Shown: piece after piece, positions 21,899 through 33,002 of the stretch
Layout of the letters: the number at the start of each line of letters is the position of its first letter
Position numbering within the stretch: position 1 is the stretch's first letter
From: Siderastrea siderea
Lineage: Eukaryota > Cnidaria > Anthozoa > Scleractinia > Rhizangiidae
Direction: 5' to 3'
Length of the DNA stretch: 64,000 nt
NCBI GenBank assembly: GCA_964030785.1
Contig: OZ034978.1
Span: forward strand, 15,951,453 to 16,015,452
Notes under the pieces: model-generated
Told to the model about the DNA's origin: nothing
Seen by the model: the letters and a program-made list of their open reading frames with translations, nothing else
Databases searched by the model: none
Made by a program: the position numbers and the translations under genes

Positions 21899-23812
21899 TT
21901 TGAGACAAAGCTGCGAAACAGCTTAAGAAGCTCATATTAGCAACACAAAAACGTCTAGCCCTTGAATCATTCGGAAAAGTCTTTATCTCTAAATAAATAC
22001 ATATTTTATGCTCATTGTCTGAACGCCACCATGAAATAAGTGGAATCATAGTCATTTCATTTGAGAGCCACATCTTAAACAATCTCAAGAAAGCTGTCAA
22101 CAAGACAAGGTGTGCATGGAGAAGGCAACGCGAGAAAAATCTTTCACAGACGTATTTCTGATGAGAAATGTTATTGCTTCTACCTTTCTGCAGAAAGACA
22201 CCAATATTTGGAATGTTTCATTTTAAATCTTTACACTCGGTGTGGCTAGATTGACTATGTTAAAACACTTTTTGGCCTAGGTTCAGCTTTGCACAGCTGT
22301 AAACATAAAGAGTACACCGAAAAATATTTTAGTGTTCTTTCTCCATTAATGTTCCAATTGTGGAGGAATATCGATACTTTTACACCCACGACATTTGGTT
22401 GATTCCCTTTTTTTATTTGGGACCAGGGAATTTGGAGTTCGTGACCGAGATAAAGTTCGAGTTAACTAGACTTGGGTTTAAGTTACGAAGAAAATAAATA
22501 CCTATTATAATAAGTAGTTCAGTTAGAAATTTAACGTTTGACGCAATTCAAATAGTTTGTATTCAGTTACGGTTAGGGTCTTTGTTTTCTTCAACCTAGA
22601 GGTTAACTGGAACTAACATCGAACTTAACTCGAAGTCACCTCGAACTCGAACTAATAGATTTCCCGATGCTCTTTTCTTTGTAAATCGTCACTCTTTTCA
22701 TTGCTGGGGTTTGAAGGTCCCCTAAACCAAATCATGGTGCCCACTTCGTATTCAGTTTGTGAACACATCGATCAACGCCAAAATTATTTTGAAAGCTTGA
22801 AAAACCTCCCTACCGAATGACCTGAACGCCTTGAGAAAATATAGTTTCGTTTATCCTTTTAGTAATTATGTATATATTTACTCACATATTTTCTGCTAGG
22901 CGCTTCCAGACTTTTCGCTAAAACTTTTTTCGGAAACTGCGGCGTTCGAATAATTGTTTGTTCCTGTCATAAAGATGCAGTCAATTTGCATCAAATTACT
23001 CCATCTGTCGATGAGTTAGTGAACTAGTCATTTTCATAACTCGTGATGTTTTTTTTATATATATATATCTATATCTTTTAGGTGAAGGCCGATTAATTTT
23101 CATCAAAATGTATTTTATAAACAAATATTTGAAAGAAATTCTTCCGCAATTTGGCAACTCTCTTTTGTGTTCTGACGACTGTAATATTATAAATCGTTTG
23201 CTCGGCATGGATATGTTATAAGGTGACGGTTGTGTTCTGATTGGCTGTTATAAGTCAGTAAGGTTATCATTCCAGATGTTTTCACCTGTGAGGTAACCTG
23301 ACGACTTTGATGGCGAATACGAAGAAAACGGCCAACGTACCTCCTAAATATCGCTTTCGGCCTGGAAAATGTACTTTTCTTTCAGATGCAACTATATGTA
23401 GATGGCCAGTTCGATATCATCGGTTCGATATCATATGTACGACAGATAAATGCTGTCATTCGATTGCATCAGTCCGACAGAAAAAAAACGCTACTAAAGC
23501 TGTCAGTTGTGTTAACTAGGAACCTCACTAAGTATACCCTAGAATATCTTTAAAACAACCAGTCATAATAGTAAATCAACTCTTCACTGATCTTTCTGAA
23601 AGATGGCCGTTGAGACCGATTAAGTGCCTGACATATGATGCAAAGGTTTGACGGGCAACTCAGCAACTCTTGTTAATGATGTAGGGCTACCTCGTTGCCT
23701 GTAACCTGTTGTGGTCACATGACGTCATATAGCAAACCTATAGTATTCCATATGAGAAGACAAACATAGTGAGGCAAGAATTAAAACAGACAAAGATGCA
23801 AACGGGGAAACT
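21899..23812. repeat. Unit B distal flank, no gene
   Basis: Ordered matches to units C (29030-29515, 31283-32500, 33573-33780), 5 (40260-41870) and D (47620-47870, 50340-51160). Shared landmarks are GAACTTAACTCGAAGTCACC, AGGTGAAGGCCGATTAATTT, GATGGCGAATACGAAGAAAA and AAGATGGCCGTTGAGACC. The GATGGCGAA segment starts a short frame in several copies, but the frames diverge. Confidence 0.65.
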
Positions 23813-23821
23813 ACAGCAACT

Positions 23822-25311
23822 TAGCCTGCGAGCAGGCTCTCGTTTGGGTTTTATGCGCGAGATGCGAGACGCGAGTGGCGAAGCCGCGAGAGCTTGGGGC
23901 GAGGTGGGCGGGGCTGGGTGAAGAGAGAGCCTGCTCCTATTACTGTAAATTTTTCATTTCCGCTTTGTCTGAGCGAAGTTTAATACCATTGGCTGAAAAG
24001 TGATAAGCTGTCAATCTATTAGGATTGCGCCAGAAGCAAAATTTAGCGGGAAAACGTTAAGAAGATCACATACAAACAAGAAGGCGTGTGGCGATGTCGA
24101 CAATAGCGGCCGATAACAATCAAACGCCGTAGAAAAAAACCGGGCGAGGTAGTAAAACTCTTCTTCCTTCAGTTAAAGATTACTGCCGACTTTTTGGTTG
24201 TTCTTTTAAGGTCCAGTATGGATCACTGGCCCGCCAGATTGGAACAGAAAATTTGTTTCAACCTTCCAAGCAGAAAGGATCCATCGGTGTTGTCCTTGCA
24301 AAACAATGTGATGAAGTAGGATTGAAGGTGACACGTAGTGAAAGTAAATCGGACAGAGTTTGTGCCGCTTGTGGAAGGAAAATACGTAACACGCATCAGC
24401 TATTTTGTTTTGTTGCAAGTGCGTTGCAAGATCCAGAGACAGAGAGTCAAGAAAGGTTCAAACGTTGTCTTCCGACGTCTGTTTCTTCGCCTGAGCGAAG
24501 CCCGGTAAACAAAAAGATGCCGAGGAAAGGCGTTGAGGAGTCTGCATCTCAAAAGCGACAAGTAGAGGGCGATGATGATGCAGAAATCGCAGATAACAAA
24601 CGAAAGAAACCCACGTCGAGGAAAAGCTTATTTTGTTCCACGAATAACGAGGAATTAAACCAAGCAGAATCGAATAGAAATGGCAGAGGCGATTGGGAGC
24701 TCGGTTTGCTAAACGTGGACGATCTATCGCAGGGGAAGACGCAAGTGAAAATCCTTATTTTGTATCCAAGTGAGCATGTAAAAATTAGGACACCGGAAGA
24801 TCAAAAAAAGATCGCGATTACAAGCAGGGCAAAATACAAACAAATTACAAGCAGAGATACTTTCGCATTCTCTAACACTTCCCTCGCCGTCACATAACAT
24901 TGGAAAACTAAGCTTTTCCCGTATCCCGTCGGAAGAACAGCAAGCACTTTTCGATTTAACAGGAGGCTTTTCAGTGCAGACTCCTGCTCTTTTTTTCAGT
25001 TCAAAACTAACTCCAGATACCGCCTGAAACTTGGTTAAAACCTCCGAAATCGCATTCAACTCCCTCTCCTTGTTGTTGATAACTATGTTTACTTCAGCAA
25101 TCCAGCGGTCTGCGCATGTTGCTGTCAAATTTCTCACTTCCTGTGAAATTTTGTAGCTTCCGGGGTGGGAATGAAAAATTTACAGTAATAGGAGCAGGCT
25201 CTCTCTTCGCCCAGCCCAGCCCCGCCCACCTCACCCCACGCTCTCGCGGCTTCGCCACTCGCGTCTCGCATCTCGCGCATAAAACCCAAACGAGAGCCTG
25301 CTCGCAGGCTA
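23822..25311. mobile_element. TIR element with 9-bp TSD, TAGCCTGCGAGCAGGCT family, carrying an ORF
   Basis: TIRs of roughly 130 bases: TAGCCTGCGAGCAGGCTCTC at the left, reverse-complemented at the right, including the CGCGAGTGGCGAAGCCGCG segment. ACAGCAACT is duplicated at 23813-23821 and 25312-25320. Units C, 5 and D lack the insert. Same terminal motif and TSD length as 9711-11843. The cargo is a plus-strand ORF. Superfamily is Mutator-like by TSD (inference). Confidence 0.9.
24133..24897 (+). CDS. Transposon-borne ORF with paired cysteines; uncharacterised
   Basis: Open from 24133 to a stop at 24895-24897, about 254 codons, with no obvious ATG. The first part may be continued from an upstream exon. 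Early residues show YCRLFGCSF and, some 55 residues later, RVCAACGRKIRN, giving a C-x4-C then C-x2-C pattern that could bind zinc. A basic, low-complexity linker with RKGVEESASQKR and NKRKKPTSRKS (possible nuclear signals) follows, then QVKILILYPSEHVKI. A +1 frame continues the coding feel from 24866 to 25027 (SHNIGKLSF, PSEEQQALFDLTGG), so the tail is probably frameshifted. On the minus strand, 24724-25137 is also open, a competing but less likely reading. I do not recognise a named family. It may be the element's accessory gene or a captured host gene. Confidence 0.5.
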   Translation, partial: KKTGRGSKTLLPSVKDYCRLFGCSFKVQYGSLARQIGTENLFQPSKQKGSIGVVLAKQCDEVGLKVTRSESKSDRVCAACGRKIRNTHQLFCFVASALQDPETESQERFKRCLPTSVSSPERSPVNKKMPRKGVEESASQKRQVEGDDDAEIADNKRKKPTSRKSLFCSTNNEELNQAESNRNGRGDWELGLLNVDDLSQGKTQVKILILYPSEHVKIRTPEDQKKIAITSRAKYKQITSRDTFAFSNTSLAVT

Positions 25312-25320
25312 ACAGCAACT

Positions 25321-26700
25321 AAGACGGCGGATCTCACGAGCAGAGGGTTCGGAAGCGATCAGTTGGTACTTTTCACTGTAAACGTGATGAATATTTACAT
25401 CAATTTCGTTTTGGGTAACATTTACTAATAATATTTTGTTTCTGGTAAATAATTATTAAATAACATTCCATCTTTGGCCTCTCTTCCCCAGGGTCTTCTC
25501 TGTAATGAAAATAACGTCGAGAAACAACTCTGAGTAAACAGCAGGTGACGTGTCTCTACAACTCTTGGAAATTTCAATAGCTTCAACAGGTTGGGAGATT
25601 TCGCTTTGGCTAGTTTAAAGGTCACGTGAACTGTCATTTGCTAGGGTCTTCTCTCGATGCCATTTTGAATGCAGGCAAGACCCTTAGTCCCGAGGTTGTT
25701 ATTCGTGCGCCATCAAGACGCTCTGTTTACTCTTAACTAGTAGGTTACAGGGACCACAATGCACGGGAATGGGGTGAGGCTGTGAGGTCAATGGCTAGTG
25801 TCCCTTCAGTTCCCTCGAACCTCACCGGCAACAAGTTACCGGGCTTGAATTTTTTTGGAGGAAAGAACTTTGTTTCGTTGTGTATGCGTTCACATTTCCA
25901 TAAAAGTTGGAATAAAGGCTATTTGTTCAGATTAGGGTAAATAATTGTACCAAAATGTTTACCGGTAATAGACGTGCAGAGTCATTGTTTTTGTTTTATG
26001 ACGTTCCCATTGTCACTGTGTTCTTGATTGCTTAACGTCGATATTAGTTATCCGCCACTACGCATATCAGCTTCATACAAACATGAATACAGTGTACGTA
26101 CAATTCTCAGAGGTACACCCCCACCCATTCATCTCATCAGAGCACAGTCTGACTAGTTACGTACTGAATGTATTAATTTACATATCATAAAGGAAATTGA
26201 GATGATAAGGTAATTTAGGTAAAGGTAGGGTAAAGGTAATTGAGATTGACAGCGATTGTCAACTCAATGATTCTCTAGGATATGGATAAAGAGCCACCTG
26301 ACTGCATGAGCACTATCTGTTCAATGGTGGGGGTGGTGTGCTGCTGAAAGATCAAGGCAAACTTCTTTAATCCAGGTTGGATGGGAAAAATTGTTTTAAT
26401 TTCAATTTCCTTTGAACGCATTTCCTTATAAACGGATTTTCTGATAATCTTTCATTAAGTGCTTCAATAATCCACATCTAGTAAATTTACAGCTTGTCTT
26501 TTGAAGTTAAGCATAGTGAATGTTAGCTACTAGTAGTTTGTCATTTTAAACTGTATAGGTTTATAACGTATAGAAATTGCCATGTTGGTATGTTTATAAC
26601 AACCTTCGTTGTATAGTTATTGTAATCCATTTATTGACGTTATTGTTAAAATAACGATTTAAAATGTTTATTATTTCCATTATTGTGTAGTTATTGTAAT
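25321..26700. other. Unit B/C boundary, no gene recognised
   Basis: The start matches 33800-33960, 41890-42130 and 51190-51370. The end matches 43620-43840. Between about 25650 and 26430 I see no repeat partner in the window and no gene. GGTAAAGGTAGGGTAAAGGTAA is a small simple repeat near 26216. Confidence 0.5.
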
Positions 26701-26711
26701 GCATTATTTTT

Positions 26712-27005
26712 GAATATATGATAAGTGAAATGCCAACTTGGATGTAAATGAAAAGAATGAAATAGCGCTCTCAAGTCAAATACTCAGAAAAAACTCTGAG
26801 TCCTCCCAACGGAGGTTTAGAATGGCATGTGTCCTGCCATTCTGAACCTAGTTGTACATGTATGGCCTCGCTCACCACGATTCCCCCATAGCTCAGTGGT
26901 TAGAGCATCCAACCGGCACCTGGAAAGTAATGGGTTCGACTCCCGTTGGGAGGACTCACAATTTTTTCTGAATATTTGACTTGAGAGCGCTTAATTTCAT
27001 TCTTT
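26712..27005 (+). mobile_element. tRNA-derived SINE (SINE2) with inverted 5' part
   Basis: A perfect 11-base TSD GCATTATTTTT flanks it (26701-26711 and 27006-27016), and unit D has the uninterrupted site (about 44930). The right part is a tRNA-like head followed by GACTCACAATTTTTTCTG and a tail ending TTCATTCTTT. The left part carries the reverse complement of the same tail (AAAGAATGAAATAGCGCTC to CTCCCAACGG), so the copy is inverted at its 5' side, as produced by twin priming. Confidence 0.85.
26882..26954 (+). tRNA. tRNA-like head of SINE2 (not a functional tRNA)
   Basis: 73 bases folding as a cloverleaf: acceptor TCCCCCA with TGGGAGG (one C-A mismatch), D arm GCTC/GAGC, anticodon stem TCCAA/CTGGA, T arm ATGGG-TTCGACT-CCCGT. 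The anticodon loop CCGGCAC would read GGC (Ala) but has C instead of the near-universal T at position 33. The sequence lies inside a retroposon. A box and B box promoter elements are recognisable. Confidence 0.6.
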
Positions 27006-27016
27006 GCATTATTTTT

Positions 27017-27685
27017 GGTTAAAACAAACCATCATTTACGACCCACAGGAAATGGTTAAATCAACCACCCGTAAAATAAATTGAATCGGTCATCACAGAT
27101 GCATCGCCAAAACCCAAAAATCGTACTAGTTGGAGTAACCATAAAAATGGTTCTGTTGTACTCTCCCTATAGGTTAAGAAATCTTGACTGTTTTGAAAAA
27201 TTATTAACATATATTTTAACAGTTAATTGAACCTTAAAGAATATGTTACAATAACCTACTGTTAATGGTTGTGTTGAAAACAACCAGTTGTTTTGGTTGA
27301 CACAAGAACTAATACAAACTGTGCATATTGGTTGTTTTAACTGCAATACAAATGGTCAAGTCAACCAGTAATTAATCGGTTTTGATAACTGATAAAATTA
27401 TAGTTAATTCAGATTCAAACTTTAACCATTTTACTTAACGGGTCAGTTTTTACGGTGTAGATTCAAACCAAGTTATCTCAACGCAACTAGTTTTAGGTCC
27501 TATAGGTAATAGTGAGTGGCCCCACAAGAATCAAAATGACTAGGTTGAAGTTGTAAAATGTACCAAGTTAACTAACAGCCAGGAAGACTGGACTCTAAAG
27601 TTTAATTCAGTGGAACCTCGGAGCATGGTCAATGCGGGAGAAATTGGCAACAGTTTTACTCCACCATTTTCTTGCTGCGCATGCA
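27017..27685. repeat. 3' flank of GPCR copy C
   Basis: Matches 2880-3167, 19018-19392 and 44930-45700 (for example GTTAATTCAGATTCAAA and CTCGGAGCATGGTCAATG). Probably the receptor's 3' UTR region. No separate gene. Confidence 0.65.
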
Positions 27686-28582
27686 CTACATTGCATGAAG
27701 TTCAATAGGTTGGACACGTGGTGGCTCACGAGCCCTTTTGCAAGTAAACTGTTTTACTGCTTTTCTAAACTCTTGCATTCTTATGGCATATATTACTGGA
27801 TTAACCATGGAATTAGCGAAATACAGCCCAAGTAATGTAAAATGAACGCTTTCTGTTGCAGCATAGGACAGTTGACTAAGACGTCTGATATCTTCAGGAA
27901 TGGAAAGCCAAATAGCCTTGGGCAGAATGGTCAGTGTAGAGATAACGGTAACTATGAATAAAGTTACAGACAGTTTTCTGTCTGACACAACTGAACCAGA
28001 GTTGTGCGGAACAGGGTTACCTTTGACACTGTAATTGATAATTGTATATGAAATTGTGAGTATCAGAAGGGTGAGGACAAGGTATGATGCCCATGCGTAT
28101 GGAAAAACTTCTGGTACACACAGGTCAAGAAAAGCCATCACACATGACAGAAGCAAGGCTATCAACCAACTGCCAATTATGATTCTGAAGTAAAACCATT
28201 TCTCAGTTAAACAGTGCCTAAACGGATAAAGTGTTGCGTGTAACCGTTCCAAAGAAATTAAAGAAAGATTAGCTTGTGAAGTTAGTGGAAATATGTTCCT
28301 AAAGGTCAAACAAATTAATTTTCGCCAGCTGAATCCATGTCCAGGTTCTATCTCTTTCGGGTAATGTATGAACAAAGGTAACGTTACTGCTCCCACTAGC
28401 AAATCAGCCATAGCCAGGTTTATTATCAGGTACGTTGTGTGCTTGCGTAAGTGGGGGTGTCTTGCAAAGGCGAAGATAGTGAAGGCGTTGATGATAACTA
28501 TCACTATACATTCTGCGTTAAAAACTCCAAACCAAGTTGTATCCTCTTGTGGGGAGAACTCGTCATCAGTCTCAATAGTCAT
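27686..28582 (-). CDS. Rhodopsin-like (class A) GPCR, intact copy C
   Basis: A 298-aa single-exon receptor, presumably a plasma-membrane, G-protein-coupled sensor of an unknown ligand. Approximate segments: TM1 19-40, TM2 50-72 with the ADLL motif (Asp60 at the conserved 2.50 site), TM3 88-112 beginning near Cys91, TM4 133-155, TM5 161-184, TM6 202-226, TM7 247-266 with NPVIY at 261-265, then helix 8 (AIRMQEFRKAV) and Cys281, a possible palmitoylation site. Cys91 and Cys155 could form the usual extracellular disulfide. The TM3 end reads ERL instead of DRY (residues 112-114), and TM6 lacks the CWxP signature. The short termini and sequence style resemble cnidarian receptors usually labelled adenosine- or melanocortin-receptor-like; that label is similarity only. 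The Met chosen is conserved in all four copies, and all copies end LHAM. It is the only undamaged member of the array here. Confidence 0.93.
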   Translation of the reverse strand: MTIETDDEFSPQEDTTWFGVFNAECIVIVIINAFTIFAFARHPHLRKHTTYLIINLAMADLLVGAVTLPLFIHYPKEIEPGHGFSWRKLICLTFRNIFPLTSQANLSLISLERLHATLYPFRHCLTEKWFYFRIIIGSWLIALLLSCVMAFLDLCVPEVFPYAWASYLVLTLLILTISYTIINYSVKGNPVPHNSGSVVSDRKLSVTLFIVTVISTLTILPKAIWLSIPEDIRRLSQLSYAATESVHFTLLGLYFANSMVNPVIYAIRMQEFRKAVKQFTCKRAREPPRVQPIELHAM

Positions 28583-29514
28583 CCTTTAAGATGTCTTGAC
28601 ATTCATTCTGGAACAAACTTCTCAGCTTCTCAGTTTATCCAGCGCAAGCGTAGTCTAAGCTAAGATTAAGATGGTTAACATATTCACACTTGTTAATATT
28701 AAGAGTCAATATTTAGTAGATAATACTGAGATATGACTAATATTCGGAGTTATTAAAATCACAACACTTGGGGTATAACAGCATTCCAATTGCTGTTCAT
28801 CTCTGCTATATGACTTATAATAACGTTTTGTTTAACTTCCGTCTTATTCTGTTTAGAGTCCACTCCACACTTGCTATGAATGTTGATTATGTTTGTCTTC
28901 ATAAATGGCATGGCAGGTGAACAAGTTTTTATCCAAGTGTTTTGATCTTTGGAAAAAGAAGCAAAACAAAAGAAAGACAGTAATAACTATATTTGTTCAA
29001 TGTATATATGAGAATGAGAAGTTGCTTTGAGACAAAGCTGCGAAACGGCTGACCACACTGCTAGTTTACTGTCTATTGCTCGTCGACTCATCTTAAAATC
29101 TCAATTGTGATGTCATAAAAAGCAAAATTTATATTATTCTGTACCTGTTAAGAAGCTCGTATTAGCAACTTAAAAACGTCTAGCCCTTGAATCATTCGGA
29201 ACAGTTTTCATCTTTAAAATAAATATGTTCCTTATGCTCATTGCCCGAAAGTCACCGTGAAATAAGTGGAATCAGAGTCATTTTATTTGAGAGCCACATC
29301 CTACACAGAGTCAAGAAAGCTGTCAACAAGACAAGGTGTGCATTGGGAAGGCGACGCGAGAAAAATCTTTCACAGACACGTCTTTAATAAAATCTTATTG
29401 TTTCTACCTTCCTTACCCTCGGTGTTGCTAGATTGACCGTGTTAAAAGTGTCAACATTACTGTAAACATTACAAACAAAAAACATTTTAGTTTTCTTTCT
29501 CCATAAATATTGCA
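28583..29514. repeat. Upstream flank of GPCR copy C
   Basis: Matches the corresponding upstream sequence of copies B and D in order. Presumed to include the receptor promoter and 5' UTR. No TATA box or start site could be assigned with confidence. Confidence 0.6.
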
Positions 29515-29523
29515 TTTGGGGAG

Positions 29524-31273
29524 GGCCGTTGACAAAATCTGGATCGGACCGGATCGGATTGGATCGGATCGGACTGACAAAATCTGGATCGGATCGGACC
29601 GGACTCACAAAACCTGGATCGGGTAGAATTCTTTTAAAGAAACCCATATCTACTCACTGAAAGTAGGTGCATTTCAAATTCCCATTAAAAATGGCCAAGT
29701 TGTATCTCTGGTTCAAGATGACGAAGGGAGATCAGGCTTTTTCCTTCTCAATTCTGTGGACACTTGCCGTTTATTGTTATGCATTTAAACTACTTCATAA
29801 ACGATTACTTCTTCCTAGAGGGAGAGATCCAAGAGGACAGACAAAGAGGAATAGAGCCTAAAGTAACAATGATATCAAGATAATTCTGTCTTTGCCGCCC
29901 TTTACTTGAAGTTTCAGTTATTAATGAATCGACCTGTAAACATGAAAATACTCGATGATGTTGGATTTATACACAATAGCATCTGCAGAAACTGGTCACA
30001 TGGCTGAACGATTTACCCCTTCCAAAAATCAGTGATTTAAATACGATTAGTAAGGACAAAAATTTTTCAGTTTGAGGCCCTGTTTTGTCATGTAACAACT
30101 AATGAAATTTTGCATATGAACTGTGTGTTTTCTTTGGTTTATGCTAAATCTCATTGTTGAAATGAACCAGAAAAAGGCTAAATTATTCTTTTATAAAATG
30201 TGGATAGATATTTGTGTTCACTGTAACGTCTTTGAAACATTTTGCTTGCGAAAGCTTGCAAAGCTAATATAAGTTGATTGGACACTTTAATTGTGAATAT
30301 CGAAATGAAACTATAATGCTCCTGAGTGAAAACGGCTGTCGCTTGAAAAGAAACTTCGAGTATACTGTCATTATTTGAAAGGGATACTTCAGAAAACCTG
30401 AGAAAAAATCAATAATTAAACCTACGTAATGTTAGAAAGCAAAGGGATTATTTTCTTATACTACAGTGATAGCTTGCATATTTGTTAAAAAGGTCTAAAG
30501 TAACTACTATTCTGTACTTATTACCTCAGTAGACCACATTTTTTTTCAGTTTTGATAAGGTGAAATCAAACCTTTTGCTCAAACTTAACACAGTTTTCGT
30601 CATGCTGGCTTGCCGCGAACACTATACCATCGTGTGAATCAGGCTATCGTAATTGTCGGCGCAGAACTCATATTCCACCATTCTAGAATCTGGACAAAAA
30701 ACGGAAGCAGGTATCCTTGTTATACGGCTATTCTAAGAGCTTTATGTTCCGTTTTATTACCCTTTTGTGAGGTAACTGTGGTTTACATTCTAAAAACCTT
30801 GTAATGAAAAAGAATGAAGAATGAGAAAGACGCGAGTTATCTTGATATCGTTGTTACTTTATGCTCAATTCGTAACTGTACATGCTTTGACACACGCTAT
30901 CAGTACCTTGCCTCTTCACAATTCCGCTAAGATCTCTCCCTCTAGAAAAAAAATTCTTTTTATGAAGTAGTTTACAGAGTGTAAACCCATAACAATAAAA
31001 AAAAGTCTTCACGACATAATGGAGAAGAAAAAGCACAAACAGTGCAATGGCAATCACTTTCGTAATCTCTCTTCGCCATCTTGATCCAGAGATACCACTT
31101 GACCATTTTTAGTGGGAATTTGAAATACGCCTACTTTCAAAGAGTAGATATGGGTTTCTTTAATAGAATTCGACCCGATTCAGGTTTTGTGAGTCCGGTC
31201 CGATCCGATCCAGGTTTTGTCAGTCCGATCCGATCCGATCCGATCCGATCCGATCCTAGTTTTGTCAACGGCC
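29524..31273. mobile_element. 1.75-kb long-TIR element with GGATCGG repeats and 9-bp TSD
   Basis: Ends GGCCGTTGACAAAATCTGG and the inverted GTTTTGTCAACGGCC. Flanks TTTGGGGAG (29515-29523) and TTTGTGGAG (31274-31282) form a TSD with one mismatch. Unit B has the uninterrupted site near 22350. The TIRs carry tandem GGATCGGATCGG units, then unique sequence, and extend about 350-430 bases inward (29524 to about 29880, and about 30840 to 31273). The interior (29880-30840) has no recognised gene. Mutator-like by long TIR and TSD size (inference). Confidence 0.85.
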
Positions 31274-31282
31274 TTTGTGGAG

Positions 31283-32495
31283 GAATATCGATGCTTTTAC
31301 ACCCACGGCATTTGTTTTGATTCACCTCTTTTCTTTGGAACCGGGAAATTTAGAATTCCCGTGTGAGTTCAAGTTCGAGTTGACTTGAGTTGATTTCGAG
31401 TTACGAAAAATAAATACTGATTTTAAAAATAAGTAGTTTGGAAATACAACGTTAGGCACAGTTTAAATGGTTTGTATTCAGTTACGGTTAGAGTTTTTTG
31501 TTTTCTATATCCTAGAAGTTAACTCAAACTAAAGTCGAACTTAACTCGAAGTCACCTCGAACTTGAACCAATGGATTTCTCGATGTATAAAACCAATCAT
31601 GATACCCACTTCGGATGTACATCTATAAACAGCCTCAGAAATGAGAATTTATGCCCGTTTTTGAAAACTCCAGTTTTCGGCTAACTCCCACAGCGTATTC
31701 GGATTGTGAACACGTACATCAGCGCCAAAATTAGTTTGATAGCTTGCGTTTCGATGGGAAAATACAGTTTCTTTTGTCCTTTTAGTGCTAATGTACATAT
31801 TTACTCACCTCTTTTCTTCTAGGCACTTTTACCACCAATCGTTTCGCTAACACTTGTCTCGGAAACTGCGGCGGTCGAACATGTTAACTTTGTTCCTGTC
31901 ATAAGGATGCAGTCAATTTGCATCAAATTACCCCATCTGTAGTTGAGTTAGTGAACGGGTCATTTTCATAACTCGTGACGTTTTTTTTATATATCTATGT
32001 AGAGATAATTACCCTAGCTTTCAGGTGAAGGCCGATTAATTTTGATCAAAATATCATTTTTATCCAAATATGTGAGGAAATTTTCCGCAATTTGGCGACT
32101 GCCTTTGTTTATGTTCTGACGTCAGTAATATTATAAATCGCTCGGTCGGCATGGATATGTAATAAGGTGGGAGTTACGGTTGTGCTCTGATTGGCTGTTA
32201 AGTCAAAGGTTATCATTCCAGATGTTTTTACCTGTCAGGTAACCTGACGTTTTTGATGGCGAAAACGAAGAAAACAGCGAACGTACTCCCTAAATATCCC
32301 TTCTGACCTCAAAAGTGTACTTTTTTGTCAACCACATGTGGATGCTATCATTTGATCGCACCAGTGCGTAAGGTAACTTAAAGTTTTAGTTGTGTTTACT
32401 AGAAAGCTGACCAAGTATACACTAGAATATCTTTGCAACAACCACTCATAATAATGATAAACTCTTTGTTTATAAAGATGACAGTTATGACCGAT
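31283..32495. repeat. Unit C distal flank, first part
   Basis: Aligned with 50340-50950 and 22350-23600. Holds GATGGCGAAAACGAAG and the GATGACAGTTATGACCG landmark. No gene recognised. Confidence 0.6.
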
Positions 32496-32508
32496 AAAGT
32501 GACTATCA

Positions 32509-32579
32509 GGCTTGCCGGGATTCGAACCCTGACCTCTGCGATACCGGTGCAGCGCTCTAACCAATTGAGCTAACGAGCC
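32509..32579 (-). tRNA. SINE1 tRNA-like head, array copy 1
   Basis: Cloverleaf-like 71-mer: acceptor strands GGCTCGT and GCAAGCC, D arm GCTC/GAGC, loop CCGGTAT (would read GGT, Thr, with C33), T loop TTCGAAT. One base short in the T arm/variable region. Part of a retroposon; not considered a working tRNA gene. Boundary good to one base. Confidence 0.6.
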
Positions 32580-32755
32580 AACTGGGAGCTGGTCATTAAA
32601 TTGGTTCGTAATGTACCCGGGAAAGATGAAGATGAAATTATGAATATATGAAATTCATATATTAGAACTGCGGAATGAAGAAATAAATGTAAAGAAGATC
32701 CTCGCAGTTATTAACGCAACTTATGCAGTTGCGAAAAGAAAGCCTGAAAAAATCA

Positions 32756-32826
32756 GGCTTGCCGGGATTCGAACCCTGACCTCTGCGATACCGGTGCAGC
32801 GCTCTAACCAATTGAGCTAACAAGCC
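32756..32826 (-). tRNA. SINE1 tRNA-like head, array copy 2
   Basis: Same structure as copy 1, but with acceptor GGCTTGT; exactly 247 bases further on. Confidence 0.6.
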
Positions 32827-33002
32827 AACTGGGAGCTGGTCATTAAATTGGTTCGTAATGTACCCGGGAAAGATGAAGATGAAATTATGAATATATGAAA
32901 TTCATATATTAGAACTGCGGAATGAAGAAATAAATGTAAAGAAGATCCTCGCAGTTATTAACGCAACTTATGCAGTTGCGAAAAGAAAGCCTGAAAAAAT
33001 CA

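Noticed and set aside
25094..25337. Overlapping frames at 25094-25337 on both strands
   Set aside because: They are translations of the GC-rich TIR of the 23822-25311 element.
29667..29861. A gene in the TIR of the GGATCGG element
   Set aside because: It lies in the inverted repeat and is not open in the mirrored arm at 30854-31057 in the same sense; likely chance.
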